A stretch of 64,000 nt of DNA from Candidatus Thiodiazotropha sp. Its GTDB lineage: Bacteria; Pseudomonadota; Gammaproteobacteria; Chromatiales; Chromatiaceae. Shown in pieces: positions 8,549 to 18,209 of this stretch; position 1 is the first letter of the stretch, and each line of letters opens with the position of its first letter. The stretch spans positions 27,265 through 91,264 of the forward strand of contig JAIVEQ010000008.1 of the NCBI GenBank assembly GCA_023838465.1, written 5' to 3'. The position numbers and the translations under genes were made by a program. The notes below the pieces were generated by a model, which had not been told where the DNA came from, did not search any database, and saw only the letters and a program-made list of their open reading frames with translations.

Positions 8549-10285
8549 CTAAGGTCTTTCATGGCAGAGGGTGCAACTCACCGCTGTTCCTTTGGCGACG
8601 AACAGGGTGTCATCACCATCATCGTCGTGCAGAAAGTTTCGATCTGCAGCTGTCATTGAGAGTACCGTTCCCTCCAGGTTCAAGCCATGACAACTCCGGC
8701 AGGCACCGGGATTGTCCTCGTAAAAATCTTCATGTTCCAGGTTCCATCCTCGACTGTTGACATTGTGCATGCCATGGGGGCCATTGAGGGTTAGCGGCAG
8801 ACTGGTGTGGCAGGTGCTGCATTCGCTAAGGGTGCCGGCATGGCCCTGTAGTTGAATGGCTGCCAGATTGTCATTCGCCGATGCCAATGCATTAGGCCAG
8901 ATGGCATGGGTCGATCCATGGCAGCCTTCACAGGCCACATCCCCATGCCCCAGGCTGTTGCGATAGAGGGTACCGCTATTTTCGGCAAAGCGCGGGTTAG
9001 AAGCCAAGCGTGGTGTGGCACTATCGATATCACCCTCCCAGGCCTGGGTCAGGCGGAGTCTACTACCCAGGTGGTTGACTGCATCACCGGTATGACATGA
9101 CTCACATCTGGGTTCATCCAGCCAGGGTTCACGGTTGCTATTGCCGACAGCAAGCATACTGCCATGACAATCCTTGCAGACGATACCAGCGCCCCCCATA
9201 GCGCCTCTGAGACACTTTGTGATCTTACCCGGATGGCACTGATAGCAGGTCTCCTCAAGGGTGCCATCGGTTGGGAACAGTCGCTCATTGGTGGATGGGT
9301 CAATCAATTGGCCATGATGGCCATGCATGACCTGGGACATCTTACCCAGATTGAGTTGCTGGCCAGTTGGGCCGGTGCCGTTCAAGTCCAAAGCTGCGGA
9401 GTAGTGACAACCGGCACAAAGCACGGGGGTTGTGTTAAGCAGGTTGGTAGCGTGTTCGCCATCATGCAGTGCCAGGATATTCTGTTTTGCTGCCTGCAAT
9501 ACACTGTTGGGATCGTTGATATCCTCAGGCAGGACAAAATCTATTGTGCTATCGAGTGGGGCGGCAATTTCACCTGCGGCATGGCAGTTTTGACAATCGG
9601 CTTCTGCGGCAACAGGTAATACTACATCCACACTGGCCAGATTTGCCCCACTGGTTGGGTGAGTTGCCGTAACCCGCATTAACGGATAGGCATTGAGTTG
9701 TCCCACATCATCAATGGGCAGAATCGGTATCCCGTCGGCTGCAAACCACCCTTTGTCCTGATCGAAATGGTTGAAGGACTGGGGGTCATTTGAAGTGTAT
9801 GGATTCAGTATGCCGGGCATGGCTTGGCCAAAGAGCAGGCCTTCGTCAGGGGGTGGCGCAAGGCCGAACAGATCAGTGACATAAGCATTGCCGCTAGCGG
9901 GATTGATGTTCCAGAAATTGGTCTTGTTGATGCTGCCTGTTTGATTCTGGCTGGTGGTGTTGATCGATCCGCTACCATCCACAACTGCCCGGTAGTCGAC
10001 ATGGGCCTCTGTGGTGTTAAGAATGCGTGGTGTTGCCCCCCGTTCAATGACCTGGGTATGAACCACATTGAATGGAGGAAGAATGACGAAGGTTGAATAG
10101 TCCAGGTCAGCGCAGTGCATGCCCAGGTCATTGAATGCCAATACCCGATGGGTACCTGAGACCGTTGTTACACCAGGACCATCATCATGGTCATCGTCGT
10201 CGTCATCATCACCGCCACCGCCGCCACAAGCAGATATTGACAGGGTAATAATCATCGTAACCAACCATTTACGAGTCTCATTCAT
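8549..10285 (-). CDS. Nine-haem c-type cytochrome lipoprotein
   Basis: The 578-residue product carries nine CxxCH haem-binding motifs (CQNCH, CAGCH, CYQCH, CKDCH, CESCH, CEGCH, CSTCH, CRSCH, CTLCH), all in the C-terminal two thirds. The start is the ATG at 10285, preceded by a GGGAGAG ribosome site; a GTG at 10303 is less likely. The N-terminus has a signal peptide ending in a lipobox (SISAC), then a Gly run and an Asp-rich tract (GGGGGDDDDDDDHDDG), probably a flexible tether. About 200 residues without haem motifs precede the first haem. It is expected in the periplasm or outer membrane, moving electrons. I do not recognise a named subfamily, and no oxidoreductase partner is adjacent. Confidence 0.88.
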   Translation of the reverse strand: MNETRKWLVTMIITLSISACGGGGGDDDDDDDHDDGPGVTTVSGTHRVLAFNDLGMHCADLDYSTFVILPPFNVVHTQVIERGATPRILNTTEAHVDYRAVVDGSGSINTTSQNQTGSINKTNFWNINPASGNAYVTDLFGLAPPPDEGLLFGQAMPGILNPYTSNDPQSFNHFDQDKGWFAADGIPILPIDDVGQLNAYPLMRVTATHPTSGANLASVDVVLPVAAEADCQNCHAAGEIAAPLDSTIDFVLPEDINDPNSVLQAAKQNILALHDGEHATNLLNTTPVLCAGCHYSAALDLNGTGPTGQQLNLGKMSQVMHGHHGQLIDPSTNERLFPTDGTLEETCYQCHPGKITKCLRGAMGGAGIVCKDCHGSMLAVGNSNREPWLDEPRCESCHTGDAVNHLGSRLRLTQAWEGDIDSATPRLASNPRFAENSGTLYRNSLGHGDVACEGCHGSTHAIWPNALASANDNLAAIQLQGHAGTLSECSTCHTSLPLTLNGPHGMHNVNSRGWNLEHEDFYEDNPGACRSCHGLNLEGTVLSMTAADRNFLHDDDGDDTLFVAKGTAVSCTLCHERP

Positions 10286-10406
10286 TGCATACTCTCCCTG
10301 CACCTAAGCTTGAGAATAGTATATATTTGGGAATATTATCCTAAATATGCAAAGCCTGCATAGTTTTGTAGCTTCCCCAGACAGCTGTTTAGGTGCTATA
10401 CATCGA

Positions 10407-11063
10407 CTATCGCGGCACTGGCTTCACATGCCAGACCTTTTCTGCATATTCACTGATGGTGCGGTCACTGGAGAAGTATCCCATACGGGCTGTGTTGAGG
10501 ATCGCCATGCGGTTCCATTCTGTTGGGTTATTGTAGACTTTGTCGGCCCGATCACTGACTGTCATGTAGGCCTTAAAGTCAGCCAAAACTTTGAAGTGGT
10601 CGCAATTGAGCAGGTTGTCAGTGATCATCCGATAGCGGGTAGGTTCTTCCGGTGAAAAGAAGCCGTTGGCGATCATGTCGATGATCCGTTTCAGGGATGG
10701 GTCAGACTCGTAGTAGTATCTTGGCTCATAACCTTGACGATTCAGTCTGTCGATATCATCTGTTGTCAGACCGAATATGAATATATTGTCTTTACCGATA
10801 TTTTCCAGCATCTCTACATTTGCGCCATCCATGGTTCCCATTGTCAGCGCGCCATTCAGGGCGAGTTTCATGTTTCCTGTGCCAGAGGCTTCCATACCGG
10901 CTGTGGATATTTGTTGAGAGAGTTCAGCGGCAGGAATGATATCGGATGCCGTGGTGAAATCGTAGTTGGGGATAAAGATGATTTTCAGGCGATCGCTGAC
11001 GGCTGGGTCATTGTCGATGACATCTGCCACATTATTGATCAGTCGAATGATCAGCTTCGCCAT
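10407..11063 (-). pseudogene. glgP: Glycogen phosphorylase, C-terminal fragment after frameshift
   Basis: This frame encodes the C-terminal 218 residues of glycogen/maltodextrin phosphorylase, including the pyridoxal-phosphate lysine region (GTGNMKLALNGALTMGTMDG). The phosphorylase homology continues upstream of the first ATG in this frame (VPRTFLFGGKAAPGYTMAK). The fragment is therefore the tail of the gene at 11051-12880, not a gene with its own start. The break lies at a run of seven C on the coding strand (11115-11121); an eighth C would join the two frames. Without this part the enzyme lacks its cofactor site. Confidence 0.9.
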
Positions 11064-12880
11064 CGTATAGCCGGGAGCGGCCTTTCCACCAAACAGAAAA
11101 GTGCGCGGTACACAGGGGGGGTATGTGGATTGTCCAGCAGGCGATTATAGAGAGCGATGGCGCGGAACAGGTTGAGTAATTGGCGTTTGTACTCATGGAT
11201 TCTTTTTACCTGCACATCAAACAAAGTGTGAGGATCGATCTGTTTACCCATAAAGTAATTGATTAGGTTGGCCATGCGAGTCTTGCTGGCCAGTTTTGTG
11301 GCAACAAACTTTTCCTGAAAGGCGCTGTCTTCTGCAAGCGGTTCAAGCTGTTTGATCATGCTCAGGTCATTGATCCAATCAGGTCCGATCGCACTGCAGA
11401 TCAACTTTGAGAGCCCCCTGTTGGATTGATAAAGCCAACGACGCGGAGTGACACCATTGGTGATGTTGATGATCTTGCCGGGATAGAAATTGTTAAAATC
11501 TTTGAAGGTTGAGTGACGTAACAACTCACTGTGCAGCGCGGAGACACCATTGACTTTGTGGCTGCCAATGATGGCTAAATGGGCCATGCGAATACGTCGA
11601 CCACCGTTTTCATCAATGATGGAGAGTCGGCGCAGGATATCCATATCGCCTGGGTAGAGATGGCCAAGCATCAGTAGAAAACGGCGATTTATTTCCAGAA
11701 TCAATTGCAGATGGCGAGGCAGCATTTGTTCGAATATATTCAATGGCCAGGTTTCCAGGGCTTCTGGCAACAGGGTATGGTTTGTGTAGGAGAAGATACG
11801 GGTAGTGATTTCCCATGCAGGTTGCCACTCCAGATGATGCTTATCCATCAGCAGACGCATCATTTCAGGGATGGCGATAGCCGGGTGGGTGTCATTGAGT
11901 TGAATGGCGACCTTCTCCGGTAACTCGTGTAACTCGTCATGATCGGTAAAGAAACGCCGTAAAATATCCTTCAGTGAGGCGCAGACAAAGAAGTACTGCT
12001 GTTTCAGACGCAACAGCTTGTTCATCGTCGAACTGTCATTGGGATAGAGTACCTTGGAGATATTTTCCGATAGGGTCTTGCCAACAACGGCTTCTGTGTA
12101 TTCTCCCTGATTGAACCGGTTTAGATCGAAGTCTTCGTAGGCCTTGGCACTCCAAAGACGAAGGTTGTTCACGGTGTCGTTGTGAAAGCCGGGAACAGGT
12201 GTGTCATAGGCCTGGGCGATGACAACATCACCCTCTATCCAGTCAAAATGTCGCCGTCCTGTACTGTCTTGGTACTCCATTACCCGGCCACCGAAACGAA
12301 TTCGGTAGGAGACTTCAGGACGGGGAAACTCCCAGGGATTGCCATGTGTTAACCAATTTTCCGGCAACTCAACCTGGTTACCATCTTCGATCTTTTGTCG
12401 AAACATGCCATATTCGAATCGAATGCCATAACCGTACCCAGGTATGTTTAACGAGGCCATCGAATCAAGAAAACAGGCTGCCAATCGTCCCAGCCCACCG
12501 TTTCCTAGCGTAGCATCATGCTCAAGGTTGCGTAACCTCTCCAACTCAATACCAAGTTTGTGCAGGGCTTCGGTACAAGCATCATGGATGTCCATGTTAA
12601 GCAGACTGTTGACCAGACTGCGTCCGATGAGGAACTCCATGGATAGGTAGTAGACACGTTTAGCGTCATGTTTGTAGTAACTTCTCTGGGTTTCCATCCA
12701 ACGTTCGATCAGACGGTCACGTACCACATGGCTGAAGGCCATCATCCAGTCGTGTTCCGTGGCGGTATAGGGGTCTTTGCCAATGGTATAGACAAGGTGG
12801 TTGGAGACCGATCTCTGGATGGCTTTCGGGTCAGAACCTAAATAATCATATTTAAAAGCGCTATGTTTGACTTTGCTCAT
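11051..12880 (-). pseudogene. glgP: Glycogen phosphorylase, N-terminal part, frameshifted
   Basis: Glycogen phosphorylase releases glucose-1-phosphate from storage glucan. This frame carries the N-terminal three quarters, with RVYYLSMEFLIGRSL, NGGLGRLAACFLDS and AIQLNDTHPAIAIPEMMR. The ATG at 12880 (MSKVKHSAFKYDY) is preferred over an upstream start at 12946 because it matches the family's usual N-terminus. After DNPHTPP the frame slips into about 20 unrelated residues and stops at 11051. The correct sequence continues in the fragment at 10407-11063. Together they would give about 820 residues, the normal length. It could be a true pseudogene, a phase-variable tract or a sequencing error in the homopolymer. 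Confidence 0.9.
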
Positions 12881-13050
12881 GAGTATCGTGAGATTGTGTG
12901 GGTCTGTGTAAGTAAAATATAACGCAAAGTACGCGGAGAAGCGCAAAGGCTGTAATCAGAAACCACTTTTCGGGTGCCGATCTGAATAACTAGGTTATTA
13001 AAATGATGCCTGACAATTACTGAACCATGCGATTCCGGCGGATTCTAGGT

Positions 13051-13488
13051 TCAAGGAAGTCTACCCGCTCTATCTGGGGAAGATGCCTTCGCTGAACTGT
13101 TGTAGCGAGACTCGAAGATATGAATTTTTAGCAGCAAGGGTAATATCAGAGGGTAGCAGAGCAACCCTATAGCATCAGCCGCTAGATCCCATAGGGAGAA
13201 TAGCCGATTGGGCAGAAAAAACTGCACAACTTCGATGAACAGCCCATAACTGATCAGGGAGGCGATCTTGGGTAGATTCCATCTCGATATCGGCCATGAA
13301 AAATCGACCAAAAAAGCGAGACATAAAAATGCCAGGATATGGGATGCCTTATCGTTCAGATTTGTGACGATAGGGGTTTCAGTGGGGGAAAATGCCAGGT
13401 AGTTGATGATCAGCAGCGCCAATGCCAGTAGCACACGAAAAGTCAGGGGGCTGGCAAAGATGGCAGATCTACTGCCAACGGTCCGCAT
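13051..13488 (-). CDS. VanZ-like family membrane protein
   Basis: This 145-residue protein has about four hydrophobic segments and the VanZ-family pattern: DKASHILAFLCLAFLVDFS in the middle, then GLFIEVVQFFLPNRLFSLWDLAADAIG. The family is found in many bacteria without a settled function; VanZ itself gives low-level teicoplanin resistance. The ATG overlaps the purD stop, so it is probably co-transcribed at the end of the fis-purH-purD run. No resistance role should be inferred from context. Confidence 0.78.
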   Translation of the reverse strand: MRTVGSRSAIFASPLTFRVLLALALLIINYLAFSPTETPIVTNLNDKASHILAFLCLAFLVDFSWPISRWNLPKIASLISYGLFIEVVQFFLPNRLFSLWDLAADAIGLLCYPLILPLLLKIHIFESRYNSSAKASSPDRAGRLP

Positions 13489-14777
13489 CAGTTGGCTTGC
13501 TCCCTGGCAATGGCCCGGTATCCAATATCAGTACGAAAATAGACGGCATCCCAGTGGATGGAGCGGGTTAGTTCATAAGCACTCTGTTGCGCCTGGGTGA
13601 CCGTCTCGCCCAGTGCGGTGGCGCAGAGTACGCGTCCTCCGGCAGTGACTATCTGATCGTTCTCCAGGGCGGTTCCGGCGTGGAACACCTTGGCCGCTTG
13701 GGTTTCAGGCTCCGGTAGACCACTGATGGGGATACCCTTGTTGTAATGACCGGGATATCCACCTGCAGCCAGGACAATACCAACAGATGCGCGAGCGTCC
13801 CATTCTGCATTTTCCTGGTCGAGTTTTCCGTCTAGCGCAGCCAGGCAGTGAGCAACCAGATCGGAGCGCATGCGCAGCATGATCGGTTGAGTCTCGGGAT
13901 CACCGAATCGACAATTATATTCGATCACTTTAGGCGAACCGTCAGTTGTGATCATCAACCCGGCATACAGAAATCCAGTGTAGGGTAAACCCTCGTCAGC
14001 CATACCCCTGATTGTCGGCAGAATCACTTCCTGCATAATGCGTTGGTAGACTGCTTCTGTAACCACAGGCGCAGGTGAGTAGGCGCCCATGCCTCCGGTG
14101 TTCAGACCTGTATCGCCATCCCCAACCCGTTTGTGATCCTGACTGGTGGCCATCGGTAGTACATGCACACCGTCAGCCATGACAATAAAGCTGGCCTCTT
14201 CACCTTCCAGGAACTCTTCGATAACCACACGATGGCCTGCTTCACCAAAGGCGTTACCAGCCAGCATGTCGCGTACTGCGGATTCGGCAGTCGATGAATC
14301 CATAGCAACAATGACACCTTTGCCTGCAGCTAACCCATCGGCCTTGATAACAATGGGCGTACCGACTTGATGCAGATAGTTCAGTGCAGCATCCACATCG
14401 GTAAAGGTCTGGTAGTCACCCGATGGAATCTTGTGACGAGCGAGGAAGTCCTTGGTAAAGGATTTTGAACCTTCCAGTTGCGCTGCTCCCTGGGTAGGGC
14501 CGAAACAGTGTAAGCCTGCATCATTAAAAGCATCGACAATACCGATTACAAGCGGCACTTCAGGTCCGACGATGGTCAGGCCTACCTGTTTCGCTTTGGC
14601 GAAGGTGATCAGCTCATCGATGGACTCAACGCCGATATCCACGTTCTCAAGTTTGGCTTCAAGTGCAGTGCCCGCATTGCCAGGTGCAACGTAGACCTTA
14701 TCGGCCAATGGTGATTGTGCAGCCTTCCAGGCCAAGGCATGCTCACGGCCGCCTGAACCGATGACAAGAATATTCAT
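13488..14777 (-). CDS. purD: Phosphoribosylamine-glycine ligase
   Basis: PurD (GAR synthetase) joins glycine to 5-phosphoribosylamine with ATP, the second step of purine synthesis. The 429-residue product has the N-terminal [20 protein letters not shown] motif. The ATP-grasp core (IVIKADGLAAGKGVIVA) and the metal-binding EYNCRFGDPETQP stretch follow, and the length is normal. The ATG overlaps the purH stop, and the stop overlaps the VanZ-like start, so the three genes look translationally coupled. Confidence 0.97.
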   Translation of the reverse strand: MNILVIGSGGREHALAWKAAQSPLADKVYVAPGNAGTALEAKLENVDIGVESIDELITFAKAKQVGLTIVGPEVPLVIGIVDAFNDAGLHCFGPTQGAAQLEGSKSFTKDFLARHKIPSGDYQTFTDVDAALNYLHQVGTPIVIKADGLAAGKGVIVAMDSSTAESAVRDMLAGNAFGEAGHRVVIEEFLEGEEASFIVMADGVHVLPMATSQDHKRVGDGDTGLNTGGMGAYSPAPVVTEAVYQRIMQEVILPTIRGMADEGLPYTGFLYAGLMITTDGSPKVIEYNCRFGDPETQPIMLRMRSDLVAHCLAALDGKLDQENAEWDARASVGIVLAAGGYPGHYNKGIPISGLPEPETQAAKVFHAGTALENDQIVTAGGRVLCATALGETVTQAQQSAYELTRSIHWDAVYFRTDIGYRAIAREQAN

Positions 14778-16336
14778 CAGTGACGAAAATGACGCATAGC
14801 GGTAAATACCATCGCCATGTCATGCTCATTGGCAGCTGCAATGGCTTCATCATCGCGCATTGAACCACCCGGCTGGATGACGGCAGCTATACCCACTTGG
14901 GCAGCGTTGTCGATACCATCTCGAAAGGGGAAAAATGCATCCGAGGCCATCACTGAACCGGTTACTTTTAATCCTGCATGTTCAGCCTTGATGGCTGCAA
15001 TGCGTGCAGAGTTGATCCGACTCATCTGACCTGCGCCAACGCCAATGGTCATGCCATCACGACCGTAGACAATCGCATTGGACTTGACGAATTTAGCCAC
15101 ACGCCAGGTAAACAGCAGGTCACGCATCTCTTGTTCTGTTGGCTGTCGTTGTGTGACAACTTTTATCTCATTGGTCAGCTGTAAATCGGCATCCTGTACC
15201 AACAGGCCGCCATTGACCCTTTTGTATTCGGTGCGGTGGATCACTTCACTGAGCCATTCCCCACACTCCAATAAACGGACATTCTTTTTACTACTGACAT
15301 TTTCGATAGCGGCAGCTGAGACCTTTGGCGCAATGATCACTTCTACAAACTGGCGCTTAACGATGGTTTTCGCTGTCTCGCCATCCAACTCGCCATTAAA
15401 GGCGATAATGCCGCCAAATGCTGATTCTGGATCTGTGCTGTAAGCACGCTCATAAGCCTCCAGTAAATTAGCACCATAAGCCACACCACAGGGATTGGCA
15501 TGTTTAACGATGACACAGGCTGGACCTTCGTCGAAACTTTTAACACACTCTAGAGCGGCATCGGTGTCAGCTATATTGTTGTAGGAGAGCTCCTTGCCCT
15601 GAAGTTGTTTTGCTGTCGCTATGCATGCTTCATCAATGCGTTGCTCAACAAAGAATGCCGCCTTCTGATGGGGGTTCTCTCCATAGCGCATAGTCTGGGC
15701 TTGTTTGAATTGTAACGACAGGGTACGTGGAAAATCGCTGACCTTTTCACCGACGCGTGCTCCCAGGTAGTTGGCGATAGCAGCATCGTAATGGGCGGTA
15801 TGTTCAAAGGTCTTCACCGCCAGGTCGAAGCGAGTTGCATCACTCAGGGCATTATTGTTGTCCGCCATCTCCCGAAGTACCCGGTCATAGTCAATAGCAT
15901 CCACAACCACTGTAACGTCTTTATGGTTTTTGGCTGCTGCACGTAGCATGGTGGGGCCACCGATATCGATATTCTCGATCGCTGTTGCGAGATCGCAGTC
16001 AGGTTTTTCCACTGTTGCTTCGAAAGGGTAGAGATTAACCACGATCAGGTCGATGCCACCAATCCCATTTTCTCTCATGACGCTATCATCGATACCGCGA
16101 CGTCCAAGTATGCCACCATGAATTTTGGGGTGTAATGTCTTCACTCGTCCATCCATCATTTCTGGAAAGCCGGTGTATTCAGAGACTTCAATGACAGGTA
16201 TATCGCTTTGGGTTAACAGTTTTGCTGTCCCACCGGTGGATAGAATCTCAATCTTTCTATCAGCCAGATTGCGGGCAAATTCTACGATACCGGTTTTATC
16301 TGAGACGCTGATCAAAGCGCGTTTTATTAATGCCAT
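14777..16336 (-). CDS. purH: Bifunctional AICAR transformylase/IMP cyclohydrolase
   Basis: PurH performs the last two steps to IMP: formylation of AICAR by 10-formyl-tetrahydrofolate, then ring closure. The 519-residue product has the N-terminal MGS-like cyclohydrolase domain ([27 protein letters not shown]). The transformylase domain follows with the KHANPCG and RYGENPHQ signatures. It lies 35 bases downstream of fis and overlaps purD, as in many gammaproteobacteria where purHD follows dusB-fis. Confidence 0.97.
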   Translation of the reverse strand: MALIKRALISVSDKTGIVEFARNLADRKIEILSTGGTAKLLTQSDIPVIEVSEYTGFPEMMDGRVKTLHPKIHGGILGRRGIDDSVMRENGIGGIDLIVVNLYPFEATVEKPDCDLATAIENIDIGGPTMLRAAAKNHKDVTVVVDAIDYDRVLREMADNNNALSDATRFDLAVKTFEHTAHYDAAIANYLGARVGEKVSDFPRTLSLQFKQAQTMRYGENPHQKAAFFVEQRIDEACIATAKQLQGKELSYNNIADTDAALECVKSFDEGPACVIVKHANPCGVAYGANLLEAYERAYSTDPESAFGGIIAFNGELDGETAKTIVKRQFVEVIIAPKVSAAAIENVSSKKNVRLLECGEWLSEVIHRTEYKRVNGGLLVQDADLQLTNEIKVVTQRQPTEQEMRDLLFTWRVAKFVKSNAIVYGRDGMTIGVGAGQMSRINSARIAAIKAEHAGLKVTGSVMASDAFFPFRDGIDNAAQVGIAAVIQPGGSMRDDEAIAAANEHDMAMVFTAMRHFRH

Positions 16337-16371
16337 GGTGAAGTTTCCAAAAAAAAATGTGAATGCGGGTT

Positions 16372-16668
16372 TCAGTCGAGATCGTAAAGGGAGAGTTTTT
16401 TGCGTAAAGTGCTGCGGCTGATCCCCAGAATGGATGCTGCCTGAGTTTGATTGCCGCCTGTATGCTTCATGACGCTCTCAAGTAGTGGAGCTTCCACTTC
16501 GTTCATCACCAAGCGATAGAGATTGTTGGCGCCATGTCCATCGAGGTTATTAAAATAGCGCTGCATGGCGTCACTTACACATTGGCGCAAGGGTTCTGAT
16601 TTCTTGCTGTGTGTCACTGTCAGACATGCTTCGTCCTCTTGGTTAGATAGTACAGCTTCAATCATCAT
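16372..16668 (-). CDS. fis: DNA-binding protein Fis
   Basis: Fis is a nucleoid-associated protein that bends DNA, stimulates rRNA promoters and assists site-specific recombination. The start is taken at the ATG at 16668, which overlaps the dusB stop (ATGA) and yields 98 residues, exactly the E. coli Fis length; an upstream start at 16698 would add ten residues. The C-terminal helix-turn-helix reads [20 protein letters not shown]. Sitting directly behind dusB and ahead of purHD is the hallmark arrangement. Expression is likely from the dusB promoter. Confidence 0.95.
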   Translation of the reverse strand: MMIEAVLSNQEDEACLTVTHSKKSEPLRQCVSDAMQRYFNNLDGHGANNLYRLVMNEVEAPLLESVMKHTGGNQTQAASILGISRSTLRKKLSLYDLD

Positions 16669-17651
16669 GCCGCCAAATCCCCTTTGTTTTGTAGGCACTC
16701 AAAATAGCCGCGGATTGACTGTAGCTGCTGGGCTGCAGAGTCCGAGTAATTTATTTTGTTCCTGAACAATGCACCCCCAGGGTGCCCTTTGCTATACCAG
16801 GCTATATGCTTGCGTGCAATGCGTACACCTAGGTACTCCCCATAAAAATCATATAGTTGCATGACATGCTCTGTGAGGATGTTGGCAACCCATGCGAGAT
16901 CTGGTTCCGGTATGTTGCTACCGGTTTTTAAATAGTGATCGATCTCTTTGAATATCCAAGGACGACCTTGTGCGGCGCGACCAACCATCAAGGCATCGGC
17001 ACCGGTTTGTTGCAGGACCTTGGCTGCTTTTACTGGTGAATCTATATCACCGTTTGCGATGACTGGAATTGCTACAGCTTGCTTAATGTCTGCAATGGTT
17101 TCGTATTCAGCTTGACCGGAGAATTTACAGGCCCTGGTACGCCCGTGTACAGCCAGTGCTTGAATGCCTGACGCTTCGGCGATCTGTGCGATGCGTACAC
17201 CGTTGCGATTGTCAGGATCAGTGCCAGTACGGATTTTTAACGTTACAGGTACATCGACTGCATTGACAACAGCATCTATAAGCGCAACGACAAGTTGTTC
17301 ATCCTGTAACAGTGCTGATCCAGCAGCGCGATTGCAGACCTTTTTTGCTGGGCATCCCATATTGATGTCAATAATCTGTGCACCGATGGCAACGTTGGCA
17401 CGAGCTGCTTCTGCCATCTTGCTGGGCTCCGAGCCGACAATCTGCACACTGATAGGACACGTCTCCCCCTCATGATCAAGACGTTTAATCGTCTTTCTTG
17501 TACCTCGAAGTGAGGCATCTGCAGAGACCATTTCCGAGACAGCAAGCCCAGCACCCATCCGTCGGCAGAGTTGCCGGAATGGTTTATCTGTTACACCAGC
17601 CATAGGCGCCAACAACAGATTGTTCTCTATTTTATAGGGTCCAATTTGCAT
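16665..17651 (-). CDS. dusB: tRNA-dihydrouridine synthase B
   Basis: DusB reduces a uridine in the tRNA D-loop using FMN and NADPH. The 328-residue product shows the Dus signatures APMAGVTDKPFRQLCRRMG near the start, DINMGCPAKKVCNRAAGSAL with the active cysteine, VHGRTRACKFSG and the FMN-phosphate site VIANGDI. It is the first gene of the dusB-fis pair, with a four-base overlap, and has 558 bases of non-coding sequence upstream where its promoter must lie. Confidence 0.96.
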   Translation of the reverse strand: MQIGPYKIENNLLLAPMAGVTDKPFRQLCRRMGAGLAVSEMVSADASLRGTRKTIKRLDHEGETCPISVQIVGSEPSKMAEAARANVAIGAQIIDINMGCPAKKVCNRAAGSALLQDEQLVVALIDAVVNAVDVPVTLKIRTGTDPDNRNGVRIAQIAEASGIQALAVHGRTRACKFSGQAEYETIADIKQAVAIPVIANGDIDSPVKAAKVLQQTGADALMVGRAAQGRPWIFKEIDHYLKTGSNIPEPDLAWVANILTEHVMQLYDFYGEYLGVRIARKHIAWYSKGHPGGALFRNKINYSDSAAQQLQSIRGYFECLQNKGDLAA

Positions 17652-18209
17652 TCAAATCGCCCCTCTTCAGGAGGCTATTCATGGGGTGAGGAGGGGTTGG
17701 GATACTACCTGTAAATGTAGGTGGAATCAAAGGCAAAATGGCCTTGAATTGATCTAATCCTGATTATGACTGGAGCCCAACTTGTGAATTGGCTGGAAGG
17801 GTAGTGAATAAGCTATTAAATCTTAGGCAGATATGGTGAACAGAGTGATGGGCTGTTCTATGTCTATAAAAATGTAAACTTTTTTTGCAGAATTAAATTC
17901 CTTGTTTGTGAGTGTTGTTATTACGAAGTGGAACTTTGGTGGGGTTGTAAGCTCGCTCGATTTTATCTAAACGAATCTATATGCACTTACCTGTCCTAAG
18001 TTCTGGTGGATAAGTAATTAACCTAAAACTTGAAATTGAATTTAGTGATGGTAGGTAGTGATTGTTATGCCGACATCGGTACGGTTACCTATTCTTGTAG
18101 CTTTCCTATGAACCCGCTACAGGGTCTTCGGTCGTTGTTACTTCGTTCCTATTATTCAATACTCAATGATTGAATGGGTATGCTTGTCCTTTGAATAGAT
18201 GTGATGCAG
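17652..18209. other. Intergenic region upstream of dusB-fis
   Basis: This 558-base stretch contains no convincing coding frame on either strand. It is comparatively AT-rich in its centre (about 17860-18060). Because dusB-fis starts at 17651 on the minus strand, its right-hand part should contain the dusB-fis promoter, which is growth-phase regulated in other gammaproteobacteria. No clear -35/-10 pair, operator or terminator hairpin could be defended by eye. Confidence 0.4.

Noticed and set aside
9164..9619. Plus-strand frame across the cytochrome gene
   Set aside because: It lies wholly opposite the haem-motif region, where CxxCH codons generate open antisense reading. No start signal.
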